Source of the DNA: Brienomyrus brachyistius
Taxonomy: Eukaryota; Chordata; Actinopteri; Osteoglossiformes; Mormyridae
Direction: 5' to 3'
Assembly: GCF_023856365.1 (NCBI RefSeq)
Contig: NW_026042824.1
Location: forward strand, 1 to 64,000
Length of the DNA: 64,000 nucleotides
The notes under the pieces are model-generated. The model saw nothing but the letters and a program-made list of their open reading frames with translations, had not been told where the DNA came from and did no database searches. Positions 21,029-32,911 of the stretch are shown here, piece by piece. Made by a program: the position numbers and the translations under genes. Each line of letters opens with the position of its first letter. Within the stretch, counting starts at the first letter, position 1.

Positions 21029-21720
21029 CTATGGGGAAATAAAAAAAAAAAGAGTTTTGAATGAAAAGACACACAAGAGTAACAGTGCAGCCTTGGTCAC
21101 GTCTCCCCAGCTCATGACTGGACCAGGCTCCACATTGACCCCAAAACTGGCTTTACACACAGGAAACTCACTGAAACTCAACACAACATTGTCCTGATCT
21201 TGCCTGGGGAGTTTCACCTGGTTACTGAGATGACCGGCAGCACAGACAGTCTTACCAGCAACAGATATGCTATTAAGGGGTGCGAAGCGTCTGCTGCCAG
21301 CACATGGCTTTATATCTGTCGGCTGCATTTGCGCTGCTCCTCCCTCCTATAAAGAGGACAGTTGAACAGCAGTGTGAAGAAAGGGCACAGAAGCAGAAGT
21401 CAGTGGAAAAAGCCCCATTACTAACCCTAAGCCCAACTTACTGCAAACAGCCCACTGTATTTCATATGTCTGCTTCATATTTTCCATTTAATTGCCATAA
21501 TCTCTGGCAGTCAGTGACAAAAGTTATTTACCCTTAAACAGTACTGAGATTGAGTAGAGTGAGGTACTTAAGCGGTATTATGGAAGAATAAAAGCTGAGT
21601 CCCATGTCCAGGCGAGATGCGTAGCTGACAGGCTGATGAATGTTTCAAACTCTTACCTCCACCGTACTGACAGGAACGGCGAGCTGCTGTGGCATCATGG
21701 CATTAAACTTCTGTTTCTCC
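21029..21720 (-). pseudogene. Exon-like minus-strand segments of an unrecognised protein
   Basis: I do not recognise this. A 99-codon minus frame (21328-21029) includes NSISVAGKTV ... HLSNQVKLPRQDQDNVVLSF and EFPVCKASFGVNVEPGPVM. A separate piece reads KQKFNAMMPQQLAVPVSTVE and ends at a consensus GTAAGA donor (complement at ~21655-21660). The composition looks like coding sequence rather than repeat. Frames do not join cleanly by eye, and transposon copies surround it. It may be a host gene remnant, part of a gene with exons outside the window, or an unfamiliar element. Confidence 0.25.
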
Positions 21721-22204
21721 AGGGAAGAAAACAACCAAGACCAACCTTAATAATCCACACACTTTGAAGACTGACATAAATGGTAAATATGAGACGTAAA
21801 TATCATCCAACACTACCAGGTACTCAGTGAATACTCAGTCATGCAGAAATATAATCTAAAGTTATAATTATGGGGACACGTGGCCGTCCACTGCAGGTGA
21901 CAATGTCCTAAACTCTTTCATACTTAAAGAACACATACAGTTATTACTTTGTAAGGATGCATAAAACTCCAGTTCAGTAAATTTATGGAATATATACTGC
22001 AGCAACTACTTTATAGTCATTTATTAAGTAACTGACTTATTTCTTCCCTGCGGGAACTTGTAATTATGCTGAAATAAAAATGTAACTTAACAGCGTTAAA
22101 AAGAACTCAGGAATCCAGTCCAAAATGCTTTAGTTTGACATGTGATCAAAATTCAAACTAAATTTCATAGAGTAAACTAATACATGATAGCATCCATGCA
22201 AAAG

Positions 22205-22990
22205 ATCAACGGCAGAACAGGGGCTCTTAAGGCAGACTGCATTAAAAAGGAATTAATCATCTCTCTCAATTTAAATTTGGGATAATAATTCTCTTCAGAA
22301 GCCTCCATAGAATAGTGCATCCATCCCCTCACTTATGTGTAGAGACGTCTCCTAAGGCTCTGGCAACAACATTCAGGTCAACAGCATCAAAAATTTCACA
22401 GCTAGTTTTAAAACTTGTTTTTCACTTTACGTTACAGCAAGTTAGTTAATATTAAATTATTGCAACGTGCAGATTAATAGTCAGAAAAGGTTTTTGAAAT
22501 TTACATAATGATAAATGAGAACTATATTTGATTACTAATTACTGTTGACTAATTTCCTGTCTGGACTTTTCCCCCTTCATTGTTAAAAGTCATTATATGT
22601 CTGGGTGCCAGTCAGTGGAAGCACACAGACACCTGGCCTATTCATTCAGCACCAGCCCATCAAGTAGAGAATTCAGCACCACGGACAGTGACCTGTGTTA
22701 CTATGACATCAGGTCATTGGCTCTAAATATTTTTCTAGAAATAACTAAATGGCTCTATTGTAGAAATTTCCAGCCAGAGACTGGGTTCCTATATGAAGAG
22801 AATATTATTATTCAGACAAAGAAAATAAACTACAGAAAACTAGCTCTGCATGTCATCTCCCCTTTACTCCTTAAGCAGGGCACACGCACATCAACAAGTA
22901 CCAATGCAGCAAATACAGATGAACAATTTCACAGCTTCAGAAGAAGTCAGATTTCTGTGTAATTCAGAGATTGTCAAAGACTTCTGATAG
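22205..22990 (+). mobile_element. CACTA-like 3'-region relic, copy B
   Basis: Uninterrupted counterpart of the relic at 2196: same order of landmarks from 'cggcagaacaggggctct' through 'gtgccagtcagtggaagc' to 'cccctttactcctt'. It lacks the transposase frames. Comparison with it defines the MITE insertion in copy A. Confidence 0.65.
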
Positions 22991-23975
22991 AACATTTTCT
23001 GCACTTGAGTCTAATTTCAAGATAAATTGCACCTGGGTCTATTAAAACAAGGTGATGCTGCCTGACCTACCAACCAAGGCTGGGGAGGAAACGTAGGAAT
23101 ACAAGGAAAGCAAGGAAGAAAAGCAGCCACCCTATCTCATGGTCACGGACACAAACATCAGGGAGTGTTATGAAGAAGACACCACACTTAGGACCATTGG
23201 TTTTACGCAGTGAATTACACCAGAGAGAGTTTTTACATTCTAGCTGTGTTATGTAACATTCCTCAGCCTTCAGCTTTTTTCCCCACACAATGCAGGACAT
23301 GCAGGGGTGCCAAACAAAACAGTGGAGCTGCAGTGTAGCCAATTATTTCTTTCAGTAGTTTTAAGATGGTTTGTGAGGTTGTGTGTTAGAGATGGCGGTG
23401 AGCAACACTGAGGCATCTCAGGGAACCATGTTGCCCATATTAAAAAACATGCACGCATGCAACTCAGGCAATCCAGCATTTCTTATTTCAGTTACGTATG
23501 ACACTGCATGTTGCGGTTTTACATGTTCACTACAAGTCAGTGGTTTTTTCCTTGTATGATTATGGCCACATTCACACCAAAAACACACTAGACATACTGT
23601 ACAAGGCACTCAAGGGAAAAATTCTCAGAACACAAAGTGAATGTATCAACCGAAGAAGGATTTTTCCTTTTCGGAATATTCATTTTTTTCCATGTGGAAC
23701 CACTGTCCATGATTCAATTGAGTGCATTCAAAGAATGATACATCAAAACTAATAGTGACAAAATATTCATTTAATATGCATTGTACATGAATGTAGGACT
23801 TAGATGTTGATGAATTTCTCATCAGTGAAGGGCATATACACTTAAGGGGTATTATGAAAAAAAAAGTTGAGAACCCAGAAGTAACTATCCGATTAAAGAT
23901 GTAATCTGGTACATGTGCAGACCAGTGATGGATATGTAAATGATTCAAATTGCAAGGAGTTGGCATGTTTAATCA
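22991..23975. other. No gene seen
   Basis: About 1 kb with no supportable gene. The 60-106-residue frames lack family motifs. Confidence 0.4.
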
Positions 23976-23979
23976 CCAG

Positions 23980-24665
23980 ACACAGGATGCCTCGTAGTCA
24001 CATTAGACAGTGTTAACGGCACTTGACGGAGTTTGATAGGGTTGCATTGCGGGTTTACATGAAGCCAGGTGGTCATGTGCTGCAATTGCATGTGGGCCAT
24101 GCGGATATCACAGTGGCCTGATATTGAAACCAATGGGCACGTGAGGCATCCACACACGTCGTGAAGTTTCTGGTCATCCAAGACAGACCACGCCAAGGAA
24201 GGATCGTCGGATTGTGCTCCAAGCATCACAGATCCCCATGACACCTGCGCCTGATATATGGACACAGCTACTGGACTCTCTACAACACCCTATATCATCG
24301 TGTCGCGATGACTGGCATCAGCTGGACTACGGGTTCACCGTCCCATGCATAGGCTGCCGTTCACAATAGCACAGAAACGGTTGCGTTTGGAGTGGTGTAG
24401 TCACTGGGAGGCATGGACTGATGGACTGATGACGACTGGCGTCCTACCATGTTCAGCGATACATCTCAGTTCTGCAGTACCACAGATGACCGTCATGTGC
24501 GTATGGTGGCGCTGCAGGGAGAGGAGCAATCCTGCCAATGCTGTGGAGTGACACACCACACTCTGACGGCACAGTGGTACACCAGTGACATCCTAGTAGT
24601 ATCCGGGCCCAGGGGTGTGCTATACCCTACTGACATGGGACCAGCAGTGTGACCATACCGCCAAC
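23980..24665 (+). pseudogene. Second, much older Tc1-like transposase relic
   Basis: Plus-strand frames give TPRKDRRIVLQASQIP (the linker after the HTH) and, further on, PTMFSDTSQFCSTTDDRHVR, which aligns with the Tc1 'VLFSDESRFCL--DGRVRVWRR' region holding a catalytic Asp. Many stops and frameshifts separate the pieces. It is a different lineage from the element at 18811. Confidence 0.6.
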
Positions 24666-25445
24666 TCCGTGGTCCGTTTGATCTGATGATTATAATCATC
24701 GCGATACAGTCACATGCCCTTTCATCACATGCAGATTTCATTTTCACAACTTAGTCTGTTGCCCTTCACTTTTTTGCCACTGAGTTTGTGTTTTGACACT
24801 AAGTTGATGGGAATTGATTATTTAAGCGTCATCTAAAGAGCTTATATTAATTGGGTAAATTGCATAAGACTCACATGGTATTTTGAAAAGATTCCCATAT
24901 GCGCTGATTAGCTGGGGTTGATCCAAGCAGCTGTGCACTTTTCTCCTGTAACATAAAAGTTTGCTTTTAGGACAGAAAACAAGGTTAAGACCATATTATG
25001 TAGTTTACATCTATCAAAATAAAACCAAAGTCACTGTTACCAAAAGAGTAACCATGTGTTATCAAATTTCCTAACATTTTGCTTCATCTTACTTTGGATG
25101 CCCATGGTTAGGAGAGAAGCAGAAATCTGCTCAATCATAAGAAAGACTTTTATTGCTACAGGGAGTGAGATCTTGTTGCAGGTGACAAGGCAGGATAGAG
25201 TGTGTTTAGAAAAATAATGAAGAGGGAATGTGAGTGTGAGCTATCGTGGCATCTGTGTATAACCCAATATGGCGGCATCCTTCTGAATGTAAATAACATA
25301 GCCGGCTTAATTAGCTTAATCAAGCGTAATTGAACTAAGGAAAATTTAGCAATATACTTTCCCTGCTTGGTGTGATAAATACAGCAGCAGCTGCTGGTGG
25401 ACGGGCTACAAACAGACATCAAGAAGAAATCCCACCTCACAGCCA
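24666..25445. other. No gene assigned
   Basis: Holds two splice-like minus-strand snippets (complement of 25093-25126, and one near 24915-24950 after a TTACAG acceptor), but their phases do not join. No gene is called. Confidence 0.3.
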
Positions 25446-26610
25446 TTTACTGTACCAAACCCCTTAATGTAACTTGTAAAGATGTAGGTATTGGCGTATT
25501 CACACATTCATTTGCAGTGTCCACTTCCTGTCCAGTAAATTTGGCAGGACGGAATTTGAATAACCTATAGGTCTGACTCATGTATGCGGCTGAAGGAGTA
25601 AAGATAGAATGGGTGAAGAATCCTGTTATACAGTCCTAGTAGACCGAGAACCACCTGATTGCTACTGTAGTTGGAATCAAGGGCTGAGCTGCATGGTGGC
25701 CTGGGGGACAATCATGAAAACACAGACCCACTGATATCCTCAAAACCCACAATCAAAAGGGGAGTCAGGCACGGTGGCCAACCACTTGGCCCGTTAAGCC
25801 ACATGGTGGCCCGATGAGCAGGCAAACACACTATGGGCTAAGGGGTACAAGACAGAGGAGAGAATAGGATGGCCAGTGACATGTGAACAGGACAAGGCAG
25901 GGATGGATTCTGACATAGGTACCATACTACTTTGTTTAAATATGCCCAAGTGCATAGAATGTTTTAGTGCAAGTCTTAGACAATGGTATCTCTGAATGAC
26001 ACCGCAGTCTGACTCTTCCTGAAGGCCCTGAGAAGTTGTTTGTATGCACTTGCTGCCTTGACACTTGCTGATGTGCGTGTGCTCTGCTTGAGCAGTAAAG
26101 GGGAGATCACATGCAGAGATGATTTTCTGTAGCTTCTCAGTCCGAGTAAAAATAAAATCTTCTCGTTATATAGGAACCAAGTCTCTGGCTGGAAATTTCT
26201 ACAACAGAGCCATTTAGTCATTTATAGAAATATACAGAGCCAATGAAGGAACCAGATGTCACAGCACAGTAACACAGGTCACTGTCCGTGGAACTGAATG
26301 AATAGGATAACCGGCCAATGTGTTTGTGTGCTTACACTGATTATATGTCAGGGGGGAAAATATTTATATCATTGAGGGGAAAAATGTAAAAATATATACA
26401 GTAAGGACAATATAATCGTAATTTAATGTATCCCTTCTGCTCTTTAAAAAGCACAATGTCTGACTGACAAATATGTCTATTATTAGCACATTTTAATAAT
26501 TTAATTAATATTAAGCAGTACACCTATTTCCTGTAATCACTCTGCGTTAAAGCAATTTTTAAAACTAGCTGTGAACTGGATGCTGTTCTGACTGTTGTTG
26601 CCATGGTGCC

Positions 26611-27486
26611 TTATTTACTTTCAAATCGCATTGTCCACAACCTGATCAAAGGACCAAACTTTAAAATCAGTGCAGGGTAGTGTCGCAAGTAGTGATGCTT
26701 AGGCTTTAACCTATGTCCTGGAAAGAAAGAAAATCTACAAGCAAGATATTCTTGGATAAGAACGTCAAGGTATGCAACCTCTGGCAATAAAATTTTCTGT
26801 GCACAAATCAGCTCCACAATGTCTTTTAGCTGAAGGGTCAACTGCCAATCATCATCTGTGGGCTCTTTCACCTTGTCACACATGATCACAGGAAGAAGTC
26901 TTAGAAAATTCCAGTTCTGAACAGCCTGACCATAAAGCTTTACTCCATTGGAGTTTACTGCACATGGCTTACTCAACACATCAGAGCCACTGTACTTAAA
27001 TTTCTTAATGCGTCTATTCAGAATTGAATAAGTGAACCACTTTTTTTGCTTGATGAAGTACTTCAGGTAAAGGGCTAAATCATAGGAAAGGATACCCTCA
27101 AAAATGTCATGGCCTAAACAAGGTGGCAGGCCAGGCATACAAACATCGAAGTAATTCAATGAATTAAAACTCAGATATTATACCTTCAACGTTTTGTTGT
27201 TCCTCAGACTGTAAAATGCATTTGGATCTGTTTGAAAATCTGTTCGGGTTGTCCGGCAATACCTGCAGAAATATTCAGAAAAACTAAAATTTTCTGTAAA
27301 TCCACCGATATTATGAGACCCCAAATTGTCCCCTGCAATGCACAAAACAGTCCCTTTAACTTTTTCCTCTGCCACCGTTATTCCATTGTCTTCCAGGTCT
27401 TTTAAGTCTGCAATGAGCCTTGAGAAAACTTTGTCATGGCCAAAGTGTTTGAAGTCTTTTTCCTGACACAGCATTACAAGTGACAT
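26611..27486 (-). pseudogene. Transposase core remnants of the same element
   Basis: Two minus-strand frames continue the protein. The first, 27486-27178, contains LVMLCQEKDFKHFGHDKVF, CIAGDNLGSHNIGG and CRYCRTTR. The second, 27159-26611, contains NYFDVCMPGLPPCLGHDIFE, WFTYSILNRRI and KHHYLRHYPALILKFGPLIR. About 40-50 residues that relatives carry between the frames are missing at ~27160-27180, and the reading 'AVYLSLANLPPH' that should join to the N-terminal part is in another frame at 27540-27490. The last frame stops right after RFESK. The D/E catalytic set was not verified. Confidence 0.7.
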
Positions 27487-27538
27487 GTGGTCTGTACTTG
27501 ATGAGGTGGTAAATTAGCCAGAGACAAATATACAGCTA

Positions 27539-28708
27539 CTACTTTGTGCTGCTTTTTGCTGAACCTAATGGGTTCACCGCCTCAAAAGAATCTTGATATA
27601 GAATTAGTTTTAGACATGATGGGTTTTGAGAAAAGAACTCATTGTTTTTATATACCTGACCATCACTGACATCACAAAGCACATCAGTGTATGGTACGTA
27701 TGTACCCTGTGCAGCACAATTCTGCCATAAGTCTGACTCCAGTAAATGTCTCAAAGTGTCTTTCAATGGAACATAGTAGGCAAACCTCTGTGACCTTGTT
27801 TCATCCCTTCCTAAGTACAACTTTACAGGTTCTGTGTATCTAAACATCTGTTTAAAAGCCCTAGTTCTTGAAAAATTGGTTCTCATTGGTCCTTCATGAC
27901 TAATGGTGAAAAGGTCAGATTCCTTCACAACATCACATATACTACCAATAACCTCATCTGTTAATTCAGTTAAGTCACTTTTCAGGAATGCACTTAATTT
28001 ATTCAAAGTATATGTCTGTCCTAGTTCATGTATGCTTAGCATCTCTTCAATAATATTTTGTATAGTTGATGCTGGCAGAAGAAACTGCCCATGTAATTTC
28101 AAGTAGAAAAGAGAAATATTTCTAAGAAAAAGGTCACTGAAATTTTCTGTAAGATGGACTTCACCTTCATCAGTCTCACTAAATCTCTCTGTAGGGCCTG
28201 TAACTAACGGTTCAGTTTCAAGAAACTGAGAAACTGTCTCCTTATTAAGATCTCTTATACTGTCCACAGAACATTGTCTGTGTTTCCTGGACATGTAGGC
28301 TGTAAACGACGATCTCACAGTGAACGTATGGTCGCATCCTGTCACCGGACATGTCACAACACGTCCTTCGGCTATATGTTCCTTTAAGTGAGCTGTTAGT
28401 GATCTGACATCGCGACATTGGCGCTGGCACATAGACATATTACACGTAAACACCGTAAGGGCATTTGTAGTATCAATATATGAATCTGTGTTATGTTTAC
28501 GGTAAAAATGAGCCTTAAATTCCCCATATGAACGAAACGTATTGTGGCAATCTGTAGCGCCACACTTGAACACGCATCGTGGTTCATGACGGTGAAGTTT
28601 GACATGTAAAACATGTTCCCTAAGGGTTTGCACTGATGTTCCACAGAAATAACAACTAAACATTGTAACTGCGTGAACAAACACGCACTCTATTGCTGTT
28701 TTAAACAC
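27539..28708 (-). CDS. Zinc-finger N-terminal part of the transposon protein (389 aa)
   Basis: A 389-codon uninterrupted frame. Near the N terminus are four C2H2-like units: CYFCG...HVLHVKLH, C-----C...FKAHFYRKH, C-----C...LTAHLKEH, and a fourth (CPVTGCDHTF...) in which the first zinc-binding His is replaced by Tyr (TAYMSRKH). The remainder (~160-389) is the family's non-finger region and ends YQDSFEAVNPLGSAKS before a stop. The second Met (residue 16, MFSCYFCG) is a better start because the finger module begins there. In intact relatives the frame continues beyond NPLGSAK; here it is cut by frameshifts, so I treat it as transposon-derived and probably non-functional. Confidence 0.6.
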   Translation of the reverse strand: MFKTAIECVFVHAVTMFSCYFCGTSVQTLREHVLHVKLHRHEPRCVFKCGATDCHNTFRSYGEFKAHFYRKHNTDSYIDTTNALTVFTCNMSMCQRQCRDVRSLTAHLKEHIAEGRVVTCPVTGCDHTFTVRSSFTAYMSRKHRQCSVDSIRDLNKETVSQFLETEPLVTGPTERFSETDEGEVHLTENFSDLFLRNISLFYLKLHGQFLLPASTIQNIIEEMLSIHELGQTYTLNKLSAFLKSDLTELTDEVIGSICDVVKESDLFTISHEGPMRTNFSRTRAFKQMFRYTEPVKLYLGRDETRSQRFAYYVPLKDTLRHLLESDLWQNCAAQGTYVPYTDVLCDVSDGQVYKNNEFFSQNPSCLKLILYQDSFEAVNPLGSAKSSTK

Positions 28709-28709
28709 C

Positions 28710-29190
28710 TAAATGCTGTTTCACATCCCGCTTGCAAATCTAAGTTTTACATGTGCTGCCAAGATACGTTCATGCGCCGTCAACACGGTACATGCTACTC
28801 GTGTTTAAAACCACACACTGCTTAACACTGCTTAAAACGATTTAATTTAACTTACCAATTTGCCCAGACACATTTATTTTATTTTATATTCCCACTAGTT
28901 TGTAGATTTTTTTTAAATGTTATGTTTGTTATTGGGTGCTTTCCACTTCATGTACCCACATACAGCGCTGGCTTAAAGCAATACATTCTGGTCCTGACGC
29001 AATGCATTGTGGTTAGATTTTTATCGTCCGCTGCATTATGTCACCATGTCACGTCGTACAAAAACCTCGCGAGAGCAAGACAGATCATCCTGCACCTCTT
29101 AAGTGTTATGTAGTTTTGCCTGAAACGCAAAAATAAAACAAAGCAATTAAAGCCGATCAGTGGCTCAAATTCTGCTGTAGCGATTGAAGA
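28710..29190. other. No gene seen
   Basis: Upstream flank of the transposon coding frames. It may contain the element's promoter and 5' end, but I could not identify either. Confidence 0.35.
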
Positions 29191-29195
29191 ACTTT

Positions 29196-29307
29196 TGTCG
29201 GAAGTTGGATTCGAACCCACGCCTTACTTCGGAGAACAGAATACCCCTTACTTTGAAAGGCCATTTTCGCTGCGCAGGAGGCTTTAGACCGCTCGGCCAT
29301 GGGGCAG
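29196..29307 (-). tRNA. tRNA-Leu-like pseudogene (CAA type, intron-like insert)
   Basis: The minus strand reads ATGGCCGAGCGGTCTAA (D-arm and A box of eukaryotic tRNA-Leu), later TTCTCCGAAGTAAGGCG as variable arm, then GTGGGTTCGAATCC (T-arm and B box) and a 3' end TTCCGACA. A TTTCAAAGTAAG segment in the middle resembles the CAA anticodon followed by the intron start of tRNA-Leu(CAA). The 5' acceptor strand (CTGCCCC) does not pair with the 3' side and the anticodon stem is weak, so this is a pseudogene or tRNA-derived repeat head. Confidence 0.5.
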
Positions 29308-30652
29308 TTTCCAGTTGAACCCTAAGGAGTAGGTTAAGTCCAGCCTTGGCTTCCAAGCTGACGTTTTTCTACATATGTGCTTGTGTATCATGGACAGTAA
29401 GAGGGGGCAGGCAAGGAGAGAATTTCTCTCTTTGGGGATCAATAGAGTGTTGTTATTATAACGTCTAAAACGTATGATGGTCTGTCGATAAATCAATAAC
29501 AATATCAATGAAGTCAATGTTTATCTAAAGGAATCAGAATTCAGGAAAAGCCAGGGGCCGGACCGAGTGTAGGGGGCGTGGCCAGAGACAGCCTGCTGAC
29601 TGTTCCAAATCATGGGTGCATGTTACAAGTCCGGAACATATTTTAACTTAGTACTAACTTAGCATCATATTTGATCTGATTCGACTGAATATCCCAGGTT
29701 TCCATCTCTCATGCATCTGGTGTGACGTGTTTTCAGACTCTCAGGCTGGCGCAAAGAAATCTTACGGGAATTGAACGTCTCACTCCGGTCAGCTGACCAA
29801 AGTTGGTAACCTTGGTATTGTGTGTAGGAGATTCGGTATAACTATAATTTCGTTCTCCATTTACATGCCCGTAGTGTCTTTAACCGGCTGCACAAACTGG
29901 ATCCGCCTCCATTATGACACAACTTTGCCCTTATTGGCTTAAGAATTTAGTCACATACATGACGTATATCTGCTATTTCTCCCGAGAAGCAGGTAAAGCA
30001 GTGGTAACTGCTTTGTAGTTAATTTACCTGGTAAAATTAAGTTTAAATAAATGATATAAATACTGTAATAGTACTCGTGAGCTTTGTTTATTTGTTATTA
30101 GTTATTGTAATGTTGCACTGCTTTATTTGTTTAATCGTCTAGTCTGTGGAGACATTCAAGTTAATCAAATAAACTGTACATGACCATAAAAACTTTGTAT
30201 CCTTGAAATAAATGTTTTTGATCTTTTCCTTGGCAGTTATCTTTTTACACAGGGCCTCTATGTACACGATAGTTTTTTTTTTCACGACTAACAGTATGGA
30301 TCAGGAGTTGGTTATTGTAAAAGAAGTAATGTGCATGCAGGTGATATTTGTATAGATTTATCCACACCCTTGTAGCAGTGCTGCCATTGCAGTCAGATCT
30401 CGCAAACTAGGAGTATTAGTTGTCTTTATTTCTCTTTATTTCTTGACGCCAACCCTCTCCATTAATCCGGGCTTGGGACTGGCACCTACCTGAGCTGGCT
30501 TGCTCCCTTAAGTGGCTGGGTTAGGCTAAACTATATATATATATTTACCAAGACTACAATAAAACATCTCGAAATGTGTAGTCTAGCAAAACGCAGTTTA
30601 AAGAAGGTAGCCTACCTGGCGAAATTGCAAACAAATTAAGGGCGTTAGGCAG
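29308..30652. other. No gene seen
   Basis: About 1.3 kb with no supportable coding feature. A short (TA)n tract lies near 30535. Confidence 0.4.
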
Positions 30653-30996
30653 CCTTTCCAAACCGCTTATCCTACTGGATCGCGGGGGGTCTGGAGCCTA
30701 TCCCGGAAGCAATGGGCACGAGACAGGGAACAACCCAGGATGGCGGGCCAGCCCATCGCAGGGCACACTCACACACTATTCACTCACGCATACACTCCTA
30801 TGGGCAATTTAGCAACTCCAATTAGCCTCAGCATGTTTTTGGACTGTGGGGGAAACCAGAGTACCCGGAGGAAACCCCACGATGACATGGGTAGAACATG
30901 CAAACTCCACACACATGTGACCCAGGTGGAGACTCGAACCCGGGCCCTAGAGGTGTGAGGCAACAGTGCTAACCACTGCACCACCATGCTGCCCCC
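30653..30996 (-). repeat. SINE, reverse orientation, tail lost
   Basis: Same SINE family. It starts within the 3' body ('ttccaaaccgcttatcctac') without the GATG tail and ends with the complement of the A box ('ccactgcaccaccatgctgcccc'). Confidence 0.85.
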
Positions 30997-31792
30997 TAAA
31001 TGGAAAACCATTAAATACAAAAGGAAAACAAAAGTGCTGTAAGACTGTATACTTATGTGTATGTTAGTAAAGGCTGTAGCTGACACAACGGACCCCACTA
31101 ATTAGAAAGGGGTAATTGTACACATGTGGCATCCAGTATGTTCTTCTATAACAGTTTTTTAAAAAAAAAAAAAACTCACATTACACAAATTGGCACTATC
31201 AAAACGAGGATTATGGGGAAAATGGGGACTGTGATGGAGATTACATACACGTAGGCATGGTATTTAGTTTTTTTTAATCTGGTCACCTTCCAGAGTAATT
31301 GTAAACTAAAACCATCTTCACCCTATTTGATTCTTTATAAATGGACAATCAGTCGTGCAGTAAATGGGGGTATAGAGAGACACAGAGCTTGTCTAACAAG
31401 AAACCCTGGGAAGCTAACATTAATAGGGTGGGTATGGATAGCAAAACCATTGATACAGATTACAGATTTATATCTCACCTGAACCCTGGCGGGCTCCGTG
31501 CCAATAGGGGTTGGGATTAGGGTTAGTTAACTTAAGTAGTAATATTGATGTGTATATTCTCCTATTCTCCAGTCAGTGAATCGTGAAACGTAATGTTAAT
31601 ATGTTTCTATACCTATATGTTCTGCTTAAAAACCCATAAAGGCAAGCACAGTGTTTAGACATTCTGTTACTTAGACTAGTAAACACTAAGATCCTTCAGC
31701 TTTCAATTAACCTGACACAACAGTCTAAACAACAAATGTGTGCCATGTCATTTGTCATCTTTACATCTTGTATCCTTTATATGGTAATTGGA
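30997..31792. other. No gene seen
   Basis: AT-rich DNA with A and T homopolymers. No feature recognised. Confidence 0.4.
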
Positions 31793-31870
31793 TTTTCAAG
31801 GTGGAATTGCAGGTCGATCATTTTAAGGATCTAGATGTAAACCTCCCTGGTGTTGCTTTAATATTTTTTT
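31793..31870 (+). repeat. Direct repeat, left copy
   Basis: About 77 bp starting 'ttttcaaggtggaatt' and running through 'acctccctggtgttgcttta'. It matches 33122-33198 in the same orientation with few differences, 1,329 bp apart. Confidence 0.85.
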
Positions 31871-31989
31871 TGCACAATTTGCTTCACACACTTCCTCCAG
31901 CAGAGAAGCTTACAATACTACACCCCACCAAATGACTGGATGATGCCTTTTTATTTAAGGTCTGGCTGTGAGCCTCGATTACCGATACA

Positions 31990-32709
31990 CTATCTTCAGG
32001 CTCCTGCCGGGATCAGTCAGTATGGTGGACCTTTGGAGGAATGGGTACAAAACCATCAGGAAAGTTTGCAGGTGCTTCAAGAGTATGTGAAGGCTTAGTT
32101 GGAGGAACAAGCCACACCACGAAATCGGAAACACAATGAGTTGGTTAATGATTAGGGGTTTGATGAAGGTCAGCTGGTGTGTTTGCGGAACCATGTTCGA
32201 GGTAAAATACAGGATCATTGGGATGCCTGTTTGTATATGGTAGTTCGGTGTCCCCAAGATCAGGGTGCAGTTTACTCTGCAACTCCAATGGAGGGGGACG
32301 GGGTTGTCCGTCAAGTTCACCGAACAGAGTTGCGTCCAGTACCACAGGGGGTTGTTATGTCAGGGGAAGATGTTCTGGTAATGTCTCCTGAGTCTGGGTT
32401 GCCCACAGGGGCAACAGAAATGGAATCGGATGAGGACTCTGTGATTTTACGGGGACAGGGCTGGTGGGAGGGGTCGCAATAGAGCATCCACAAGTAGGCC
32501 TCGTATAATGGAGGAGGTTATGTCCCCCCCGAGGTGTAGAGACCAGTTAAACGTTCGGTGAGGTCCACCACTGGTCATCATACCAACCCTTATAAGTTAC
32601 CACGGTCAGTGAATGATCGTTCGGTTGGGGAGGAAGACCAGTGGTTTGGGGATAGAATTCTTAGCTGTGATCGTTGGGTCATCAATTTCATTTTGGGGGA
32701 TGGATTGTA
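31990..32709 (+). pseudogene. Ty3/Gypsy integrase C-terminus relic
   Basis: A frame with two TAG stops reads YGGPLEEWVQNHQESLQVLQ, then PRNRKHNELVND, LVCLRNHVRGKIQDHW, YMVVRC and VVRQVHRTELRPVP. This is the helical linker plus the GPY/F-like C-terminal module of fish Gypsy integrases (VWVR---RGKL---W---PY-VV ... VIHRN-L-P). After a shift, RSTTGHHTNPYKLPRS (~32555-32605) follows, a Pol tail typical of these elements. No catalytic core, RT or gag is nearby, so this is a 3' truncated fragment. Confidence 0.8.
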
Positions 32710-32911
32710 GCCAGGCAATTATAGGCAGGTATAGGAACTGCAGTTCGGACTGGAGGCATAGCCGGGGCGAGATGGCTGTGCATGTTCCGATGGTAGGGCA
32801 TATTGGCAAAGGAGCAGGCACGGGAAAGACAGGCAGGGTCCTGATAGATTTGGTGGAGCATCGGCGGGCATATTGAATTTGCAGTGTAGCAGCCTTTCTG
32901 TTTGCTTGTTT

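Larger units (their letters stand above)
25446..28708 (-). mobile_element. CACTA/EnSpm-like transposon, copy C with coding part
   Basis: Minus-strand element. The coding frames occupy 28708-26611 and the shared 3' block 26605-25446 follows directly. The class is inferred from the transposase frames (LPPCLGHDIFEG; KHHYLRHYPALILKFGPL then W-MRFESK), which resemble the TNP2/DUF4218-type proteins of CACTA-like elements that are abundant in fish. Terminal CACTA ends were not located. Confidence 0.6.

Noticed and set aside
24915..25126. Possible exons ISASLLTMGIQ and EKSAQLLGSTPANQRIW on the minus strand
   Set aside because: Each has plausible splice edges but the phases do not join and no family is recognised; kept only as a note.
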